Positions 35,025-44,472 are shown, numbered from the stretch's first letter. The stretch is DNA of 64,000 nt from Planctomycetota bacterium (GCA_016873225.1 VGXS01000004.1:1-64000), one strand, 5' to 3'. Notes: generated from the sequence alone by a model not told the origin. Translations and numbers: made by a program.

Positions 35025-35915
35025 ATGATCGGCCTGGACCGTTTGGAGATCCAGTCGAAACTCATCCTCCTGCTCCTGATGGTCAGCCTCTCCTCCATCG
35101 GAATGATGGCGTTCATCGGCTACACCAGCGGAAAAAGCGCCCTGAACAGCGCGGTGGAAAACCAGCTTAAGGGAATCCAGGTTTCAAAGACCAACACTCT
35201 CAAGGCGATGCTTGGCTCCCTCAAGGACCAGGTCATATCAATGTCGGACAGCCAGATGGCCCTCGAGGGGATGCGCGCGTTCAAGCAGGCTTACAAGGAT
35301 TTGTCGTCAAAGGCCCTTAATGCCGATCAGGAGACGAAAATGAGGGATTTTTACAGAAACACCTTCCTTCCCGAATTGGCCAGGCAGTTGGATGCCGAAC
35401 CGGTTCTTGAGCAGTTCATATCAACTTCGTCGGCTGACAGATATCTCCAATATCACTATATCGCGGCCAATCCGCATCCTTACCTGCAAAAGCAGGATCT
35501 TGATTCAGCTCCAACCGACTCGTCCTCCTATGCGGAGGCTCACTCCCGATTGAACAGGTACTTCGGCCGCGCGGCCAGGCTTTTTGGTTATGAGGATCTC
35601 ATGCTGGTCGATGCGGAGACCCTGCATGTCGTCTACTCGTACCAGAAAAGCACTGATTTCGCGACCAGCCTTGATTCAGGTCCGTATTCCGACACCCATG
35701 TCGGGACGACACTCAGGATCATGCGGAAGGCCAAGGACCGCGACGACTTCAAGATCGCCGACTTCGAGCCTTACCGCCCGAATCTCGGCAAGCCCATAGG
35801 GTTTGCCATGAGCCCCATCTTTGACGGACCAAAGATGATCGGCATCCTGCTGCTTCAATTCCCGATCGACAATTTCAATCTCGTCCTGACAGGCAATTAC
35901 AAGTGGGCCGAGTAG
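35025..35915 (+). CDS. N-terminal sensor segment of interrupted cyclase-type gene
   Basis: The portion before the first TAG encodes about 296 residues: a membrane helix (KLILLLLMVSLSSIGMMAF) and the first part of a periplasmic double-Cache-like sensor, ending FNLVLTGNYKWAE. Terminated here, it would be a membrane-anchored sensor stub without output domain. ATG 35025 is the favoured start; 35001 (TTG), 35007 and 35019 are alternatives in frame. Confidence 0.55.
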   Translation: MIGLDRLEIQSKLILLLLMVSLSSIGMMAFIGYTSGKSALNSAVENQLKGIQVSKTNTLKAMLGSLKDQVISMSDSQMALEGMRAFKQAYKDLSSKALNADQETKMRDFYRNTFLPELARQLDAEPVLEQFISTSSADRYLQYHYIAANPHPYLQKQDLDSAPTDSSSYAEAHSRLNRYFGRAARLFGYEDLMLVDAETLHVVYSYQKSTDFATSLDSGPYSDTHVGTTLRIMRKAKDRDDFKIADFEPYRPNLGKPIGFAMSPIFDGPKMIGILLLQFPIDNFNLVLTGNYKWAE

Positions 35916-35918
35916 GGC

Positions 35919-37013
35919 TTGGGGGAAACAGGCGAATGCTATGTCGTGGGTCCGGACAAGCTGATGCGCAGCAGGTCGCGGTTCATGTATGCCAACCCCG
36001 GTGATTTCCTTGACGGCCTCCGGAAAAGCGGCGTGAATCCCTCCATTATTTCCCGGATCGAAAGACAGGGAAATGTCATGACCCTCCTGCCGGTCAACAG
36101 CGAGGGCGCGATCCTCGCGCTGCGCGGACAGTCGGGAATCATGCGAACCATGGACTACAGGGGAACTGAGGTCTTGAGCGCATACGGCCCCCTGGAACTC
36201 GATTCGCTCAGGTGGGCCGTGCTTGCCGAAATCGATTCCGAGGAAGCCTTCGCTCCAGTTCGTGAATTCGGCAAAAAGGTCATGGTGTTCGGAACTGGCA
36301 TGGCGCTTACGGTTACCTTGCTCGCCCTGGTGGCTTCCCACTTCCTCACCAGGCCGCTCCGCGCCTTGGCGGAAGGAGTGCGAAAGGTGGGCGCCGGCCA
36401 GACCGAGGTCGTGGTGAACCTCCGCACAAGGGACGAATTTGGGGATCTTGGCAGGGCCTTCAACGCGATGGCAGCCAGCATCAAGGAACAGAAGGATAAG
36501 CTTCAGCGGCAAATCAGCGAAAATCTTGAATTGCTCCATGGAATCCTTCCCGCCTCAGCGGTGGTTCTCAGGCAGGGAGGAGACACCAAGGCCAACCGCC
36601 AATTCACGGATGTCACCGTCCTTTTCGCGGAAATCGTCGGACTTGATGACTTCAGTGCCCGGGAGGGCGAGGCAAGGGCCATTTTGGTTCTCGGGGACCC
36701 TGTGTCCGCTTTCGACGAGGCCGCCGAGAAGGCCGGCGTTGAAAAGGTCAAGACGACCGGGGGATCCTACCTTGCCGCCAGCGGACTTTCCGTCACGAGG
36801 CCCGACCATTGCAGGCGCGTCATTCAATTCGCCAAGGAAATGACCAGGATTGCCGGGGTTTTCAATCGTGACCACAAGGCGGTTCTCAAGCTTTCCATCG
36901 GGATCAACACCGGCCCCATCGCCGGTGGAGTCGTCGGAAGCAGGAAGTTCCTCTACGAACTGTGGGGCGAAACCATCAGCATCGCCCGGCTGATCACGAG
37001 GGACATGTCCTAG
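35919..37013 (+). CDS. Middle segment: sensor remainder, HAMP and cyclase-like domain
   Basis: The open stretch between the two TAGs (364 codons from TTG 35919) encodes the last part of the sensor (GETGECYVVGPDKLMRSRSRF), a membrane helix, HAMP, and most of a class III cyclase homology domain. There is no ribosome site before the TTG, so independent translation is doubtful; ATG 35964 is another candidate. The final 40 residues of the domain lie beyond the second TAG (37014-37130). Confidence 0.4.
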   Translation: MGETGECYVVGPDKLMRSRSRFMYANPGDFLDGLRKSGVNPSIISRIERQGNVMTLLPVNSEGAILALRGQSGIMRTMDYRGTEVLSAYGPLELDSLRWAVLAEIDSEEAFAPVREFGKKVMVFGTGMALTVTLLALVASHFLTRPLRALAEGVRKVGAGQTEVVVNLRTRDEFGDLGRAFNAMAASIKEQKDKLQRQISENLELLHGILPASAVVLRQGGDTKANRQFTDVTVLFAEIVGLDDFSAREGEARAILVLGDPVSAFDEAAEKAGVEKVKTTGGSYLAASGLSVTRPDHCRRVIQFAKEMTRIAGVFNRDHKAVLKLSIGINTGPIAGGVVGSRKFLYELWGETISIARLITRDMS

Positions 37014-37146
37014 GCGATCCGAGTGACGGCCAGCGTGCGCGACAGGCTGGGGGATGAATTTCCGTTTTCAGGCCCCGTCGGGATTACCGAAAATGGCAAG
37101 CCTCCCGTGAAGGCCTGGCAACTGGCCAACTGATCCTCAGTTAAGG

Positions 37147-38598
37147 GTGGGAAAAAGCGTCATGCGGGAATCGAGCGAAATACTGGCCTTGGTTCCCTGG
37201 AACGCCATCCTGCTGGTCATTGGTTTTCCCGTTTTGCTGCTGATCGTCAATGAAATCCTCGCATCCTGCGAACGCCGTGGATTCCAGGCCGCGCGCACCT
37301 TGCGAACCTTCCGAAATCTCGTGCTGCCGGCGCTGGCGTTGCAACTGTTTGCCAAGCTCATCCTGGAACTTCCACGGGAGGATTCCTTCGCCCGGGTGGT
37401 GGAAACAGCCTTCTGGGTATGCCTGCTCTACGCGCTTTTGAGCCTAGTGAACGATGTTGTCTTTGGTGCGGCCGAACCGGGGTCATGGCGCGAAAAGGTT
37501 CCCGGCCTTTTCCGCGACCTTGCCAAGGCCGTGCTGGTCGCGATCGGCGCCATGTTCATCTACTCGATGGTTTGGGATCGTGAAATCGAGGGTGCGATAA
37601 CAGCGCTGGGCATCGGCTCCGTCGTGATCGGCCTCGCCCTCCAAGAACCACTGGGAAACATCGTCTCGGGACTCAAGCTCCTGTTTGAGCGGCCGCTTGC
37701 GGTCGGTGACTGGGTTTCGGCGGATGGAGTGACAGGCCGGGTCATCGAGATCAACTGGCGATCCGTCCACATCGAAACGCCCACTCGGGAACTCCGCGTT
37801 ATTCCGAATGTCTCGCTTTACAAGGGCGCGTTCAGCAACCTGTCGAGGCCCACTCCGCTGCGCGGTGATTCCATCGAGATCGGCTTCAGCTACGACGACC
37901 CGCCCAACCGCGTGAAGGAAGTGATGCTCGACATGCTGTCCGGCACGCCCGGGGTACTTTCAGATCCGCCACCCGCCGTTCGCACGATCAACTACGCCGA
38001 CTTCTCCATCATTTACCGCATGGGGTTTTCCGTCGCCCGCCAGGAAGAACTCGCCGCGACCCGGGATCGCATCATGACCCGCCTCTGGTATGTCGCCAGA
38101 AGGGCCGGCCTGACCATTCCTTTCCCGATCCAGATGGAATACAGCCCCGGGGAAAACCCTGGGCAGCCCTCCCCTTCCCCTTCATCGATTCTGGCCCGTC
38201 ATCCCCGATTCAAGCCAGCCCTGAACCCGGAACTACCAGACCGGCAACCATCTGTTGTCGACTATGCCAAGGGTGAACCGGTCCAGCGGCATGGCAGTCG
38301 GTTCGAGGGGTTCGCGCTTGTGCTGACAGGGGAAGCGCTGCTTTACGCGCGAAACCAGGATGGCCAGGATGTGCAAGTCGGCGCCATCGGTCCAGGGGAA
38401 TGCTTTGGCGACCATGGGACCGCAGGTGCTCCAACCACGGACATTTCCATCATCGCGTCCACCGACTTGAGGGTGATGGTTTTCAACCCGGAGGACATTG
38501 GGAACTTGCTTCACAAGGCTCCCGCCCTTGCTGCGGAAATTGGCGACGCCATCGAGGCCCGCCGCCGCGCCTCCATCGCGGCCCGAAATGGTAGGTAG
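37147..38598 (+). CDS. MscS-family channel with C-terminal cyclic-nucleotide-binding-like domain
   Basis: A 483-residue protein. About four N-terminal membrane helices lead into an MscS core, with pore-lining ITALGIGSVVIGLALQEPLGN and the cytoplasmic beta domain (LFERPLAVGDWVSADGVTGRVIEINWRSVHI, about residues 180-270). A Pro-rich linker (about 340-375) is followed by a CRP/CNBD fold (about 375-470; GPGECFGDHGTAGAPTTDISIIA). This is the bCNG architecture, in which cAMP is proposed to gate the channel. The cassette lacks the usual FGE and the phosphate-binding Arg (PTTDIS in place of PRTATV). It starts 13 bp after the end of the cyclase-type gene. Confidence 0.9.
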   Translation: MGKSVMRESSEILALVPWNAILLVIGFPVLLLIVNEILASCERRGFQAARTLRTFRNLVLPALALQLFAKLILELPREDSFARVVETAFWVCLLYALLSLVNDVVFGAAEPGSWREKVPGLFRDLAKAVLVAIGAMFIYSMVWDREIEGAITALGIGSVVIGLALQEPLGNIVSGLKLLFERPLAVGDWVSADGVTGRVIEINWRSVHIETPTRELRVIPNVSLYKGAFSNLSRPTPLRGDSIEIGFSYDDPPNRVKEVMLDMLSGTPGVLSDPPPAVRTINYADFSIIYRMGFSVARQEELAATRDRIMTRLWYVARRAGLTIPFPIQMEYSPGENPGQPSPSPSSILARHPRFKPALNPELPDRQPSVVDYAKGEPVQRHGSRFEGFALVLTGEALLYARNQDGQDVQVGAIGPGECFGDHGTAGAPTTDISIIASTDLRVMVFNPEDIGNLLHKAPALAAEIGDAIEARRRASIAARNGR

Positions 38599-38754
38599 CA
38601 ACTGCCTTGCCGATGGATGCCGCCCTCTCAGGGCCATCGATGATGTTTTGTGCCCAAAATGCTTGCCCGATGCGTCTTGAAGCGGCAACCGAGTCGCCAC
38701 TTCGAGGCTGGCGCGCTGCCAAGAATGGGCCAGTACCGTGATCTCACATCCGAA

Positions 38755-41700
38755 TCAAACAGGTGGGTGACCGCTTTTCATGGGCTTGCTGCCGGAGTGG
38801 GAAAAACGCCTGATCAAAACATAAAATACGGGAGTGAAGACAAGCCCGAAGAAGGTGACGCCAAGCATTCCGCTGAAGACGGTGACCCCGATCGCCCGGC
38901 GCATTTCCGCTCCCGCCCCTACCGACATCACCAGAGGCACGACCCCGAGGATGAACGCGGCTGAGGTCATCAGGATCGGTCGCAATCTCAGTCGCGCCGC
39001 GGCAATCACGGCCTCGGTAGCCGGGCTGCCCGCATCCTCCTGCTGCTTGGCGAACTCCACGATCAGGATCGCATTCTTGGCCGCCAGCCCGATGAGCACC
39101 ACCAATCCGACTTGGACAAACAGGTTATTGTCGAGCGACCATGAGAGAATGCCGCCCAAGGCGGATAGCAGGCACATCGGCACGATCAGCAAAATGGCCG
39201 CTGGAAGTGTCCAGCTTTCGTACTGGGCGGCCAGCGCCAGGAAAACGAAGGCGACACCCAGCGGAAAGATGAACAGGTTGATTGGATCAGTCGATGCCAT
39301 CTTCTGCTGGAGCGCCAATTCCGTCCACTCATGCCCGAACCCACCGGGTAGCGCCCTCTTCGCCAACTCCTCGATCGCGGCCATCGAATCGCCCGAGCTG
39401 AATCCCGGTCCCTGGATGGCGTTCAATTCCGCCGAAGGATAGAGGTTGTGCCTGTTCACGATGGCAGGTCCGGCCTCCTCGAACACCGTGACCAGGGTTC
39501 CGAGGGGAACCATGGCACCTGCCAAATTGCGGACCTGTAAAATACGAATATCCGCGGGAGTGAGCCTGAACCTCGCGTCTCCCTGGACATTCACCTGCCA
39601 ATTTCTCCCGTAGAGGGTGATATCATTGACATAGCTGCCGCCCAGATAGGTCGAAAGGGCCGCGAAAATTCCGGACAAGGGCACGCCGGCCGTCTTGGCT
39701 TTTTCCCTGTCGATATCGAGGTGAACCTGGGGTTGTCCGGTTGAGAAGGTCGTAAACAGGCCCGCCAGCCTTGGATCGCCGGAGGCCTCGGATTCAAGGG
39801 CGCGAACAGCCTCTCCCAGCGACTCCAGGCCCGCACCCGATCGATCCTGAACCATGAGCTTGAGGCCGCCCGTGCTTCCGATCCCGTCCACGGGGGGCGC
39901 GTTCAGGACATAGTTCACGGAATCCAGTTCGGCATCCAGGGCCTGGCTCAGCCGCGCCATCGTGGCGGACGCGGAAAGTTCCGGATTTCTGACCCTCTCC
40001 TCGAACGGCTTGAGGACCACGAACATCGCGCCGCTGCTTGAAATGTTGGATCCGGAAAGAATGGAAAACCCCGGCAAGGCAAGCACATGATCCACAGCCT
40101 CATCCTGCCGGATGGCTTTTTCCATTCGCCTGATCGAACGATCGGTTCTTCCAAGGCTCGCGCCCTGGGGCAATTCCGTGGCGACAATCAGGTAACCTTT
40201 GTCCTGCGCCGGCACAAATCCGACCGGAGTCGTTGCAAAGCCGTATCCCGTGAGGGCCAAGAGTCCGACATAACCGACGGACATGACCAACACCCGCCTG
40301 ACAAGGGCCCGCGCCACGACCTCATAACCAGCCGATGCGGATCCCATGAACAGGTCGAACCCATGAAAAACCATTTTCAGGAATCTGTTGAGAACCCCCG
40401 AAAGCGCGAAGCCGGCGAAGCCCGCCGCGAGCGCCCCGCCTGCCTTGCCAGCCAACGGCGGGATGGCATCGGGCAACGCGCCGGGGAGGAGGAACCAACC
40501 GCAAAAGACTCCGGCAAGGGGAAGCCCCCACGGCGGAAGGGGATCCTCCGAATGGCCGCTTCCATGAGGCTTCATGATCGAGGCGCAACGCGCGGGCGTC
40601 ATTGTCAGGGCGTTGACGGCGGAAATCAGCGTTGAACCGGCGATGGTCAATGCGAATTGCCTGAAAAATTGGCCGCTGATTCCGGTCAGGAAAGCCGTGG
40701 GAACGAAAACCGCGGCCAGGACAATCGCTATCGCCAGGACAGCGCCAGCCGTCTCGTCCATGGCCAATCGCGCGGCCTCCTTGGGTTCATATCCCTTGGC
40801 GATCCACCTCTCGACATTTTCGATCACCACGATGGCGTCATCCACCACGATGCCGATCGCGAGCACCAGGCCGAACAGGGACAGGTTGTTCAGGCTGAAA
40901 CCCAAAAGTCCCATCACCGCGAAAGTCCCGATCAGCGACACGGGAACCTCGATCATGGGAAGGATGGTGATTCGCCAATCCTTCAGGAACAGCAGAACCA
41001 CCGCCAAGACAAGCACCACCGCCTCCACGAGCGTGTGGTAGACGACGGCGATCGATTCCTCGATGAAGACGGTCGTGTCGTAGACGATCTCGGCCCTCAT
41101 TCCCGGTGGGAACACCATCGATTGCTCCCGGAGCAGTTCCCTGATCCCGCGGGCGGTATCCACGGCGTTTGAGCCGGGTTGCTGGTAAACGGCGACACAA
41201 ACCGACTCGACTCCGTCGAGATAGCTGTTGACGGCATACGACTTCGCGCCAAGTTCCACCCCTTGGCTAGATGTCACGATTCCGCCGGATGGCATGATCA
41301 GTTCCCGCAGCGCGACCCGGCTTCCTCCAATATCCAACTGGATCGACCAGGGAGACCTGCGGGCGCTTCTCATCCTGAATTCGCGAGACTCGCCCGGTCC
41401 GACCAGATGCCCGGCGCGGTTGATCGCCTCGCGAACCTGCGTGGTGCCGGTTCCGGCCCTGGCCATCCTTTCGGGATCGAGACGGACTAGGTACTCCTGG
41501 TCGCGTACAAGATCCGCAAGGTAAACATTCTGGCCACGGGAACCCGTCTTGATGATGATCCTCTCGAAGTCCTCCTCGGTGCGCAGGCGGCCACGCGCGT
41601 TGATCGCCAGTTCAAAGGCGACCGAATCCGGAGCCGGCGGCTGTCCAAGCACTCCCGCCGCGACCTGGATGTTTTGCTCAGCGATCGCTGCGACCACATC

Positions 41701-42327
41701 CTCGGCGGTGATCGACCGCGAAGCCATCTTGTCGGGATCGAGCCAGACACGCATCGAGAATTCACGGCTGCCCAATGGTTCGACAGCCCCGACCCCGGGA
41801 AGCCTGGCGAGCATGTCATTAAGGCGGGTGGTGGCATAATTGCCGAGGAATAGAGTGTCGTAAAGAGGCTGGCCAGACTGCCTGTCGGTGTCGGAAACCA
41901 GGTTCACGCACAGCAGGATGCTTGGCGATCTCTTGCGGGTGTTCACTCCCTGGCGCCGGGCTTCCTCTGGCAGCCGGGATAGCGCCGCCGAAACCCGGTT
42001 TTGCACCAGCACCTGCGCCATGTCCAGGTTCGTTCCCGTCCTGAATGTCACATCAAGGCTCATCCGGCCGTCGTTTGTCGATCGGCTCGACATGTAGAGC
42101 ATGTCCTCGACGCCATTGACTTCCTGTTCAATCGGCGCGGCGACTGTCTCAGCGACGGTCTTGGCGTTGGCCCCCGGAAAAGTCGCGGTCACCTGGACAA
42201 CCGGCGGTGCCACCTCGGGGTACTGGGCCAGTGGCAGACGAACATAGGAAACAAGACCCAGCATCACCATGACGACGGAAATCACGGTCCCGAAAACGGG
42301 CCTGTCGATGAAAAAGCGGCTGATCAT
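38755..42327 (-). CDS. RND multidrug efflux permease (HAE1/AcrB family)
   Basis: An 1190-residue inner-membrane RND pump, larger than AcrB (about 1050). The N-terminus MISRFFIDRPVFGTVISVV, the proton-relay aspartates in AIGIVVDDAIVVIENVER, and the C-terminal GLAAKNAILIVEFAKQ are classical. Two inserts stand out: about 80 residues in the first periplasmic loop just before VELGAKSYAV, and about 60 residues with hydrophobic stretches after TMTPARCASIMKPHG, between helices 6 and 7. It shares a 4-bp overlap with the adaptor gene upstream. No TolC gene is adjacent, though two TolC-like genes occur elsewhere in the window. Confidence 0.94.
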   Translation of the reverse strand: MISRFFIDRPVFGTVISVVMVMLGLVSYVRLPLAQYPEVAPPVVQVTATFPGANAKTVAETVAAPIEQEVNGVEDMLYMSSRSTNDGRMSLDVTFRTGTNLDMAQVLVQNRVSAALSRLPEEARRQGVNTRKRSPSILLCVNLVSDTDRQSGQPLYDTLFLGNYATTRLNDMLARLPGVGAVEPLGSREFSMRVWLDPDKMASRSITAEDVVAAIAEQNIQVAAGVLGQPPAPDSVAFELAINARGRLRTEEDFERIIIKTGSRGQNVYLADLVRDQEYLVRLDPERMARAGTGTTQVREAINRAGHLVGPGESREFRMRSARRSPWSIQLDIGGSRVALRELIMPSGGIVTSSQGVELGAKSYAVNSYLDGVESVCVAVYQQPGSNAVDTARGIRELLREQSMVFPPGMRAEIVYDTTVFIEESIAVVYHTLVEAVVLVLAVVLLFLKDWRITILPMIEVPVSLIGTFAVMGLLGFSLNNLSLFGLVLAIGIVVDDAIVVIENVERWIAKGYEPKEAARLAMDETAGAVLAIAIVLAAVFVPTAFLTGISGQFFRQFALTIAGSTLISAVNALTMTPARCASIMKPHGSGHSEDPLPPWGLPLAGVFCGWFLLPGALPDAIPPLAGKAGGALAAGFAGFALSGVLNRFLKMVFHGFDLFMGSASAGYEVVARALVRRVLVMSVGYVGLLALTGYGFATTPVGFVPAQDKGYLIVATELPQGASLGRTDRSIRRMEKAIRQDEAVDHVLALPGFSILSGSNISSSGAMFVVLKPFEERVRNPELSASATMARLSQALDAELDSVNYVLNAPPVDGIGSTGGLKLMVQDRSGAGLESLGEAVRALESEASGDPRLAGLFTTFSTGQPQVHLDIDREKAKTAGVPLSGIFAALSTYLGGSYVNDITLYGRNWQVNVQGDARFRLTPADIRILQVRNLAGAMVPLGTLVTVFEEAGPAIVNRHNLYPSAELNAIQGPGFSSGDSMAAIEELAKRALPGGFGHEWTELALQQKMASTDPINLFIFPLGVAFVFLALAAQYESWTLPAAILLIVPMCLLSALGGILSWSLDNNLFVQVGLVVLIGLAAKNAILIVEFAKQQEDAGSPATEAVIAAARLRLRPILMTSAAFILGVVPLVMSVGAGAEMRRAIGVTVFSGMLGVTFFGLVFTPVFYVLIRRFSHSGSKPMKSGHPPV

Positions 42328-43505
42328 CGGTCGGACGCCTTTGCCGGCCTGTTAGCCCCCGGCATTTCCGTTTCGGTGGTCTCAACGGGCATGCCCGGTC
42401 TCAGGAATTGGATGCCCTTGACCACAATCAGGTCTTCCTTGGAAATTCCTTCAACGATGTCGCGAAGGCCCGGAGCAACCGATTCGCCGACTCGCACCTC
42501 AACCCTCTCGGCCTTTCCATTCTTGACGACCCAGACAAATCGCCGCCGCAAGTCGCTGAGCACGGCTTCCTCGTTCACCGCCAGGGCTCTGTAGGGAACA
42601 TCGGTTTCGATTTTCACCCGGGCCCGCATTCCAGGAATGAACTGCCTTCGCTCCTTGCCAATCTGCGGATTCTTCACCACGCCGCGCACGGTGATGGTGC
42701 CCGTGGCTTGGTCGAACCGGTTTTCGATGAAGTCGATGACTCCCTTGTGCCTGTAATCACGCTCCTCCTCAAGGCGGAACAGGAAAGGCAATTCGCCGTC
42801 GGATTTGGTTTCACCCCGGGCCAAGCGCGCCCTGGCCCTTCTGTCGACGCGAAGATATGTCCGTTCATCAACGGTGAAATACAGGTGCGCGGGATCCTGG
42901 GTGACGACTGTGGTCAGGACATCCTCCTTGGTTTGCGAGACAAGGTTGCCCACAGTGAGTATCTTTCGGCTCACCCTGCCGGCAATCGGAGACCGTATTT
43001 GGGTGAAACCCAGGTCCAACTGGGCGCGCTCCCATTTGGCCGAGGCGCTGGTGACGGCCGACGCCGCGACTTTTTGGTTGCCCAACCTTATGTCAACCTC
43101 CTCGGGGCTCACGGCTGTCCTTGTTAGAAGAAGCCTTGCCCGGTTGTATTCCGCGTCTGCCAGTTTCAACTGGGCTTCCGCCGCCTTGACTTCGGCGGCC
43201 GCCGCGTCGACCGCCTTTTGGTAAGGACCGGGATCCACCTCGAACAGCAAATCACCCGCCTTGACCTCCTCGCCCTCGGGAAACGCGTCCTTGACCAGGT
43301 AGCCGCCCACCCTTGAACGAATTTCAACGGTTTGGGACGCCTCAAGCCTGCCGTTGAATTCGGTCGTGTCGGAGGCGTCGATGGATACCGGCCTTGCCAC
43401 CTCGACCCGCCTTGTGACGGATGACGACGCTTCCGGCAACCTCCTGGAGCATCCGGGGGTTAGCGCCAACATGGCCCAAAGCAGGCAAGCGAGTTCTCTG
43501 TTCAT
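42324..43505 (-). CDS. RND efflux adaptor (AcrA-like membrane fusion lipoprotein)
   Basis: A 393-residue periplasmic adaptor. Lipoprotein signal MNRELACLLWAMLALTPGC (Cys19), then lipoyl halves VEIRSRVGGYLVKDAFPEGEEV-like and FTQIRSPIAGRVSRK flanking a hairpin rich in Ala/Glu (about residues 90-150), then beta-barrel and membrane-proximal domains. ATG 43505 follows a normal signal layout; the open frame to 43538 is less likely. It is translated just before the RND pump (ATGA overlap) and lies 16 bp after the beta-propeller gene on the same strand. Confidence 0.93.
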   Translation of the reverse strand: MNRELACLLWAMLALTPGCSRRLPEASSSVTRRVEVARPVSIDASDTTEFNGRLEASQTVEIRSRVGGYLVKDAFPEGEEVKAGDLLFEVDPGPYQKAVDAAAAEVKAAEAQLKLADAEYNRARLLLTRTAVSPEEVDIRLGNQKVAASAVTSASAKWERAQLDLGFTQIRSPIAGRVSRKILTVGNLVSQTKEDVLTTVVTQDPAHLYFTVDERTYLRVDRRARARLARGETKSDGELPFLFRLEEERDYRHKGVIDFIENRFDQATGTITVRGVVKNPQIGKERRQFIPGMRARVKIETDVPYRALAVNEEAVLSDLRRRFVWVVKNGKAERVEVRVGESVAPGLRDIVEGISKEDLIVVKGIQFLRPGMPVETTETEMPGANRPAKASDR

Positions 43506-43521
43506 GGATCGCCCCGCGGAA

Positions 43522-44472
43522 TCAGCGAATGGTGCCACTAGCCAAGCCGATCACATGAGCGGCGGCCATGGAATTGCCAAATGTGACGAAATCCTTGAAA
43601 ACCCAAACCACCTTCTTGTCCCGGGTCACCTCAAACAACTGGGGATTCTCCGGACCGGCGTGGCAATTGCCGACAATGATGTTTCCACTTGGAAGAATGT
43701 GGAGGGTGGTCACCCAAGCCAGCACGATGCCTGGCAGTTCCTTTTGCTCCAGCGACCACACGGTCTTGCCGGACCGGTCCACCTCGTAAACCCTGTTGCC
43801 GTTTCCGGCCGCAATGAATGTGGTTCCCTTGGGAGTCCGGAATGCGCCATAAACCTCGGTGCCATGACCTTCCGGGCCGTGGCCGTTGGAACGAGGACGC
43901 CCGGCCAGGTCAAGGGTATGGGTCCAGACAACCTCTCCCTTGGAGTCGTACTCCCGAACTTTCCCATCGCCCTCATGGCAGACAAGGTAGGTGCCATCAG
44001 CGGTTTTCCTGGCCAAGCGGGTATCGCGATGCGGATTGGGTTTCTCGACCTTCAACGCTATGGAACGAACAATTTTGCCTTCACGATCAACTTCGACGAG
44101 CCTTCGATTGCCGGATTCCGCCACCAAGGTGTTTCCGTCAGGCAACCGCTCAACCGCATGAATTTCCACATGCGAGTTGTTGCCCGTGACTTTCTCCGCC
44201 TTGTACGACCAGATTTCCTTGCCTTCATTGGTCCATTCGGCAATCCTGTCACGCGCCACCGGCAGCAGGACGCCGCCACCGGGAAGCAGTGTAATGTCGT
44301 GAACTTCGGCTCGAAGTGGCCTTTTCCAAGCGGGCTTGCCATCGACGCCAATCAGTGCCACCTGGCCTTTATCAGAAGCAAGCACCTGGTATCCAGCTTT
44401 TTCTGCCGTTAGAGCGCCTCGCGTTGTGAGGATGGTTGAGGCGGAAACAGCACAAAATGTCCGGCGAATCAT
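43522..44472 (-). CDS. PQQ/NHL-like beta-propeller protein, exported
   Basis: A 316-residue protein with a probable signal (MIRRTFCAVSASTILTTRGA) and repeated blades of the type GKPAWKRPL, GKEIWSYKA, GEVVWTHTL, GKTVWSLEQ and DKKVVWVFK. These recur about every 45-55 residues and resemble PQQ-like propellers. A HAEVHD/HGPEGHGTE pair of His-rich loops is notable. GGAGGA precedes the ATG. It is first in line with the RND adaptor and pump genes and may share their mRNA. Function unknown. Confidence 0.8.
   Translation of the reverse strand: MIRRTFCAVSASTILTTRGALTAEKAGYQVLASDKGQVALIGVDGKPAWKRPLRAEVHDITLLPGGGVLLPVARDRIAEWTNEGKEIWSYKAEKVTGNNSHVEIHAVERLPDGNTLVAESGNRRLVEVDREGKIVRSIALKVEKPNPHRDTRLARKTADGTYLVCHEGDGKVREYDSKGEVVWTHTLDLAGRPRSNGHGPEGHGTEVYGAFRTPKGTTFIAAGNGNRVYEVDRSGKTVWSLEQKELPGIVLAWVTTLHILPSGNIIVGNCHAGPENPQLFEVTRDKKVVWVFKDFVTFGNSMAAAHVIGLASGTIR

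Larger units (their letters stand above)
35001..37133 (+). pseudogene. Sensor / class III nucleotidyl-cyclase-type gene with two in-frame TAG codons
   Basis: One continuous reading frame runs from about 35025 to a TGA at 37131, broken only by TAG at 35913 and TAG at 37011; no frameshift is seen. The parts in order are a first membrane helix, a large periplasmic Cache-like sensor region, and a second helix near 36283-36345. A HAMP segment (RPLRALAEGVRKVGAGQTE...) and a C-terminal cyclase homology domain follow. Both TAGs fall inside conserved flow: KWAE-stop-GLGETGE and ITRDMS-stop-AIRVTASV. The cyclase site is also degenerate: LFAEIVGLDDFS replaces FADIVGFT, TTGGSYL replaces the IGD metal motif, and TISIARL replaces TVNxASR. 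Either a young pseudogene or a read-through gene. Confidence 0.7.

Noticed and set aside
35913-37013. Genome-wide reassignment of TAG
   Set aside because: Several well-supported genes in the window end at TAG, so TAG works as a stop here. Only local read-through or mutation remains.
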